A DNA stretch of 64,000 nt from JAJRTE01 sp964418585 (GTDB lineage Bacteria; Myxococcota_A; UBA796; JAJRTE01): the NCBI GenBank assembly GCA_964418585.1, contig CAYQMG010000011.1, positions 34,806-98,805 on the forward strand, written 5' to 3'. Below, piece after piece: positions 62,696 through 64,000 of this stretch; position 1 is the stretch's first letter; every line of letters starts with the position of its first letter. The notes under the pieces are model-generated. The model ran no database searches. It was not told the DNA's origin and saw only the letters and a list, made by a program, of their open reading frames with translations. The position numbers were made by a program, and so were the translations under genes.

Positions 62696-64000
62696 ATGGC
62701 CGAACAGACGACGAAGCGCACCTCGAGCGACACCAGGGGAGAAATTCAGCAGCAAAAGCAGAATGACCAGGGACTTGCGGCGAAGTCAGAAGGCTTCCTG
62801 GGTGGTTTCGACGCGGACGTCCCTGCGTTCGAGCCCGGCGTGGATGCCGGCGTCGGCGTGACGAACCGCACGGCCGGAGTCTTCACCGACCACTGGTCCG
62901 CCCGGGACGGAGTGGCCCGGCCTGTTTTCTTCAAGCGTGCGTCCCCCGGGACCGTGTCCGAAGGTGACTGGCGCACGCGCGAGCCCCGACCGATTCTGAC
63001 ATCGAGTGCGAGACCGGGTCAGACGTCGGCCAAGGAAGGCTCCGGGGGTGGTGCGCCACCGGTGCAACGCCGTGCAGCCTCCGGGGGGCCCTCCGTACCA
63101 GAGAATCTCCAGTCCCTCGTTCAACCCGCCATCGAATCCGGCGGCGGCTCCCTCCCTCATCTCGATCGTATTCAGGCTGCGTTCGGCGAGCACGACGTCA
63201 GCGGTATCCAGGCCCACATCGACCCGGAATCTTCCAACCTGCTCGGCGCCAAGGGATATGCCACAGGGGACCACGTGGTCTTTTCCGGTAGCCCCGACCT
63301 CCACACCGCCGCGCACGAGGCGGCCCACGTGGTGCAGCAGCGGGCGGGTGTGCACCTCTCCACCGGCGTGAGTGAGGTGGGCGACCCGTACGAGCGTCAC
63401 GCCGACGCCGTGGCCGACCGCGTAGTCGCCGGGAAATCTGCACAGGACCTGTTGAGCAATCCCCCGGGCGGCACGGGTGGCGGCGCTGCCCTGCAGCGGG
63501 CCGGTCAGGGGTGGGAGGAGCGGACCCGGAGCCTCATGGGCAAGAAATGTGTCACCAACAAGCACGCGGTCATCCTGTCACATGCCAAGGGAAGCTGGGA
63601 CAGAACCGGTACATCCATCCCCATCGGGACCGAGGTCGAGGTGATCGAGGTCCATGTCAAGGACGGTGCGGTCAAGGTTCGCTGGAACTCCCCGGACGGC
63701 CCAAGAGAGGTTTGGCTCTACCAGTATGCGGTGACAGCCAGTGGCGGGTCCAAGAAGAACGAGACGGGCGAAGAGACCCAGGAGACCAAGGAGAGCGGCG
63801 AAGAGACCAAGGCGACCAAGGAAACCGGCGAAGAGACCCAGGCGACCAAGGAAACCGGGGAGAGCGGCGAAGAGACCCAGGCGACCAAGGAAACCGGGGA
63901 GAGCGGCGAAGAGACCCAGGAGACCAAGGAAACCGGGGAGAGCGGCGAAGAGACCCAGGAGACCAAGGAAACCGCGGCGACCGAGGAGAGCGACGGAGAG
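62696..64000 (+). CDS. DUF4157 (eCIS-associated) protease-like protein, partial at the window edge
   Basis: At least 435 codons; no stop before the window ends. Start ATG with GGAGTGG upstream. The N-terminal 170 residues are low-complexity. Residues 175-250 are a DUF4157 domain with the metalloprotease motif HEAAH at 207-211, followed by VVQQRAGVHL and the PYERHADAVAD motif typical of the family. DUF4157 proteins occur with extracellular contractile injection systems and as toxin carriers. Residues about 285-350 resemble a bacterial SH3 domain (SIPIGTEVEVIEV, VRWNSPDGPREVW). A Glu/Thr-rich repeat tail follows. Toxin or structural cargo could lie beyond the edge. Confidence 0.82.
   Translation, partial: MAEQTTKRTSSDTRGEIQQQKQNDQGLAAKSEGFLGGFDADVPAFEPGVDAGVGVTNRTAGVFTDHWSARDGVARPVFFKRASPGTVSEGDWRTREPRPILTSSARPGQTSAKEGSGGGAPPVQRRAASGGPSVPENLQSLVQPAIESGGGSLPHLDRIQAAFGEHDVSGIQAHIDPESSNLLGAKGYATGDHVVFSGSPDLHTAAHEAAHVVQQRAGVHLSTGVSEVGDPYERHADAVADRVVAGKSAQDLLSNPPGGTGGGAALQRAGQGWEERTRSLMGKKCVTNKHAVILSHAKGSWDRTGTSIPIGTEVEVIEVHVKDGAVKVRWNSPDGPREVWLYQYAVTASGGSKKNETGEETQETKESGEETKATKETGEETQATKETGESGEETQATKETGESGEETQETKETGESGEETQETKETAATEESDGE
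63761..63973 (+). repeat. Glu/Thr-rich tandem repeats (30- and 39-bp units)
   Basis: Units of 10 codons (TGEETQETKE) and 13 codons (TGESGEETQATKE) alternate six times with very few differences at the DNA level, so the array is recent and likely variable in length. It encodes a highly acidic, probably unstructured stalk after the SH3-like domain. Confidence 0.8.

Noticed and set aside
63761..63973. CRISPR-like regular repeats
   Set aside because: The units are contiguous, in frame and without spacers; they encode an acidic protein stalk.

Overview
The window is a GC-rich bacterial chromosome segment with 37 supported protein genes and no rRNA, tRNA, CRISPR array or transposase that I can see. 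Several features suggest Myxococcota or a close uncultured relative. Three proteins carry C-terminal sorting signals of the MYXO-CTERM type (Cys motif, hydrophobic stretch, Arg/Lys cluster). There are many lipoproteins and large secreted proteins with MopE-type and thrombospondin-type-3 calcium-binding repeats. There is also an Ser/Thr kinase-TPR/FHA-AAA regulatory pair, an eCIS-associated DUF4157 protein, and a multihaem cytochrome bc complex. The phylum is inferred; the signatures are visible.

Layout. 1-3.8 kb: a repeat-bearing exported protein, an integral membrane protein and a triple lamin-tail lipoprotein. 3.9-13.5 kb: one 3218-codon reverse-strand ORF that looks like two proteins joined in frame: a DUF11/TSP3 adhesin ending in a sorting signal, then a second signal peptide, outer-membrane barrel, TSP3 repeats and OmpA domain. 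13.7-24.2 kb: a CbbX-like AAA ATPase, secreted propeller proteins, a GH13 amylase, a GNAT/cyclic-nucleotide regulator coupled to a MetH-activation-domain protein, and a convergent YcaO-TPR protein. 24.4-26.6 kb: small genes, including a SelW-like selenoprotein. 26.8-29.6 kb: an operon of Rieske protein, cytochrome b and nonahaem cytochrome c. 30-32.4 kb: glutamate-cysteine ligase divergent from a selenocysteine peroxiredoxin. 32.7-47.6 kb: a UPF0173 hydrolase, a Tad-like protein, a large HExxH/propeller/NlpC-P60 protein, a MopE-repeat protein, an M6 protease, a ten-cysteine mini-protein and unknown exported proteins. 47.8-56.7 kb: kinase and FHA-AAA regulator (overlapping), then a membrane protein, RNase PH and a CehA/McbA-like lipoprotein in a tight run. 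56.7-64 kb: a MYXO-CTERM protein, a CocE-like hydrolase, a MopE/fibrinogen-like lipoprotein and a DUF4157 protein cut by the window edge.

The main discovery is two genes that conventional calling breaks at TGA. In each, the in-frame TGA sits exactly at a family redox residue: CxxU in the SelW/Rdx protein and the peroxidatic position in the peroxiredoxin. In each it is followed by a perfect 6-bp hairpin whose loop begins GGT. I read both as selenoproteins, so the organism should carry selA, selB, selC and selD elsewhere. The peroxiredoxin has no C-terminal resolving cysteine and lies divergently beside the glutathione-pathway ligase, which suggests thiol-dependent recycling.

A second genome-level signal is over-representation of the palindrome CTCGAG: 23 copies against 8 GTCGAC in two stretches I counted by eye (about 8.7 kb). 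Start sites were chosen from visible ribosome-binding sites and often differ from the longest possible reading frame.
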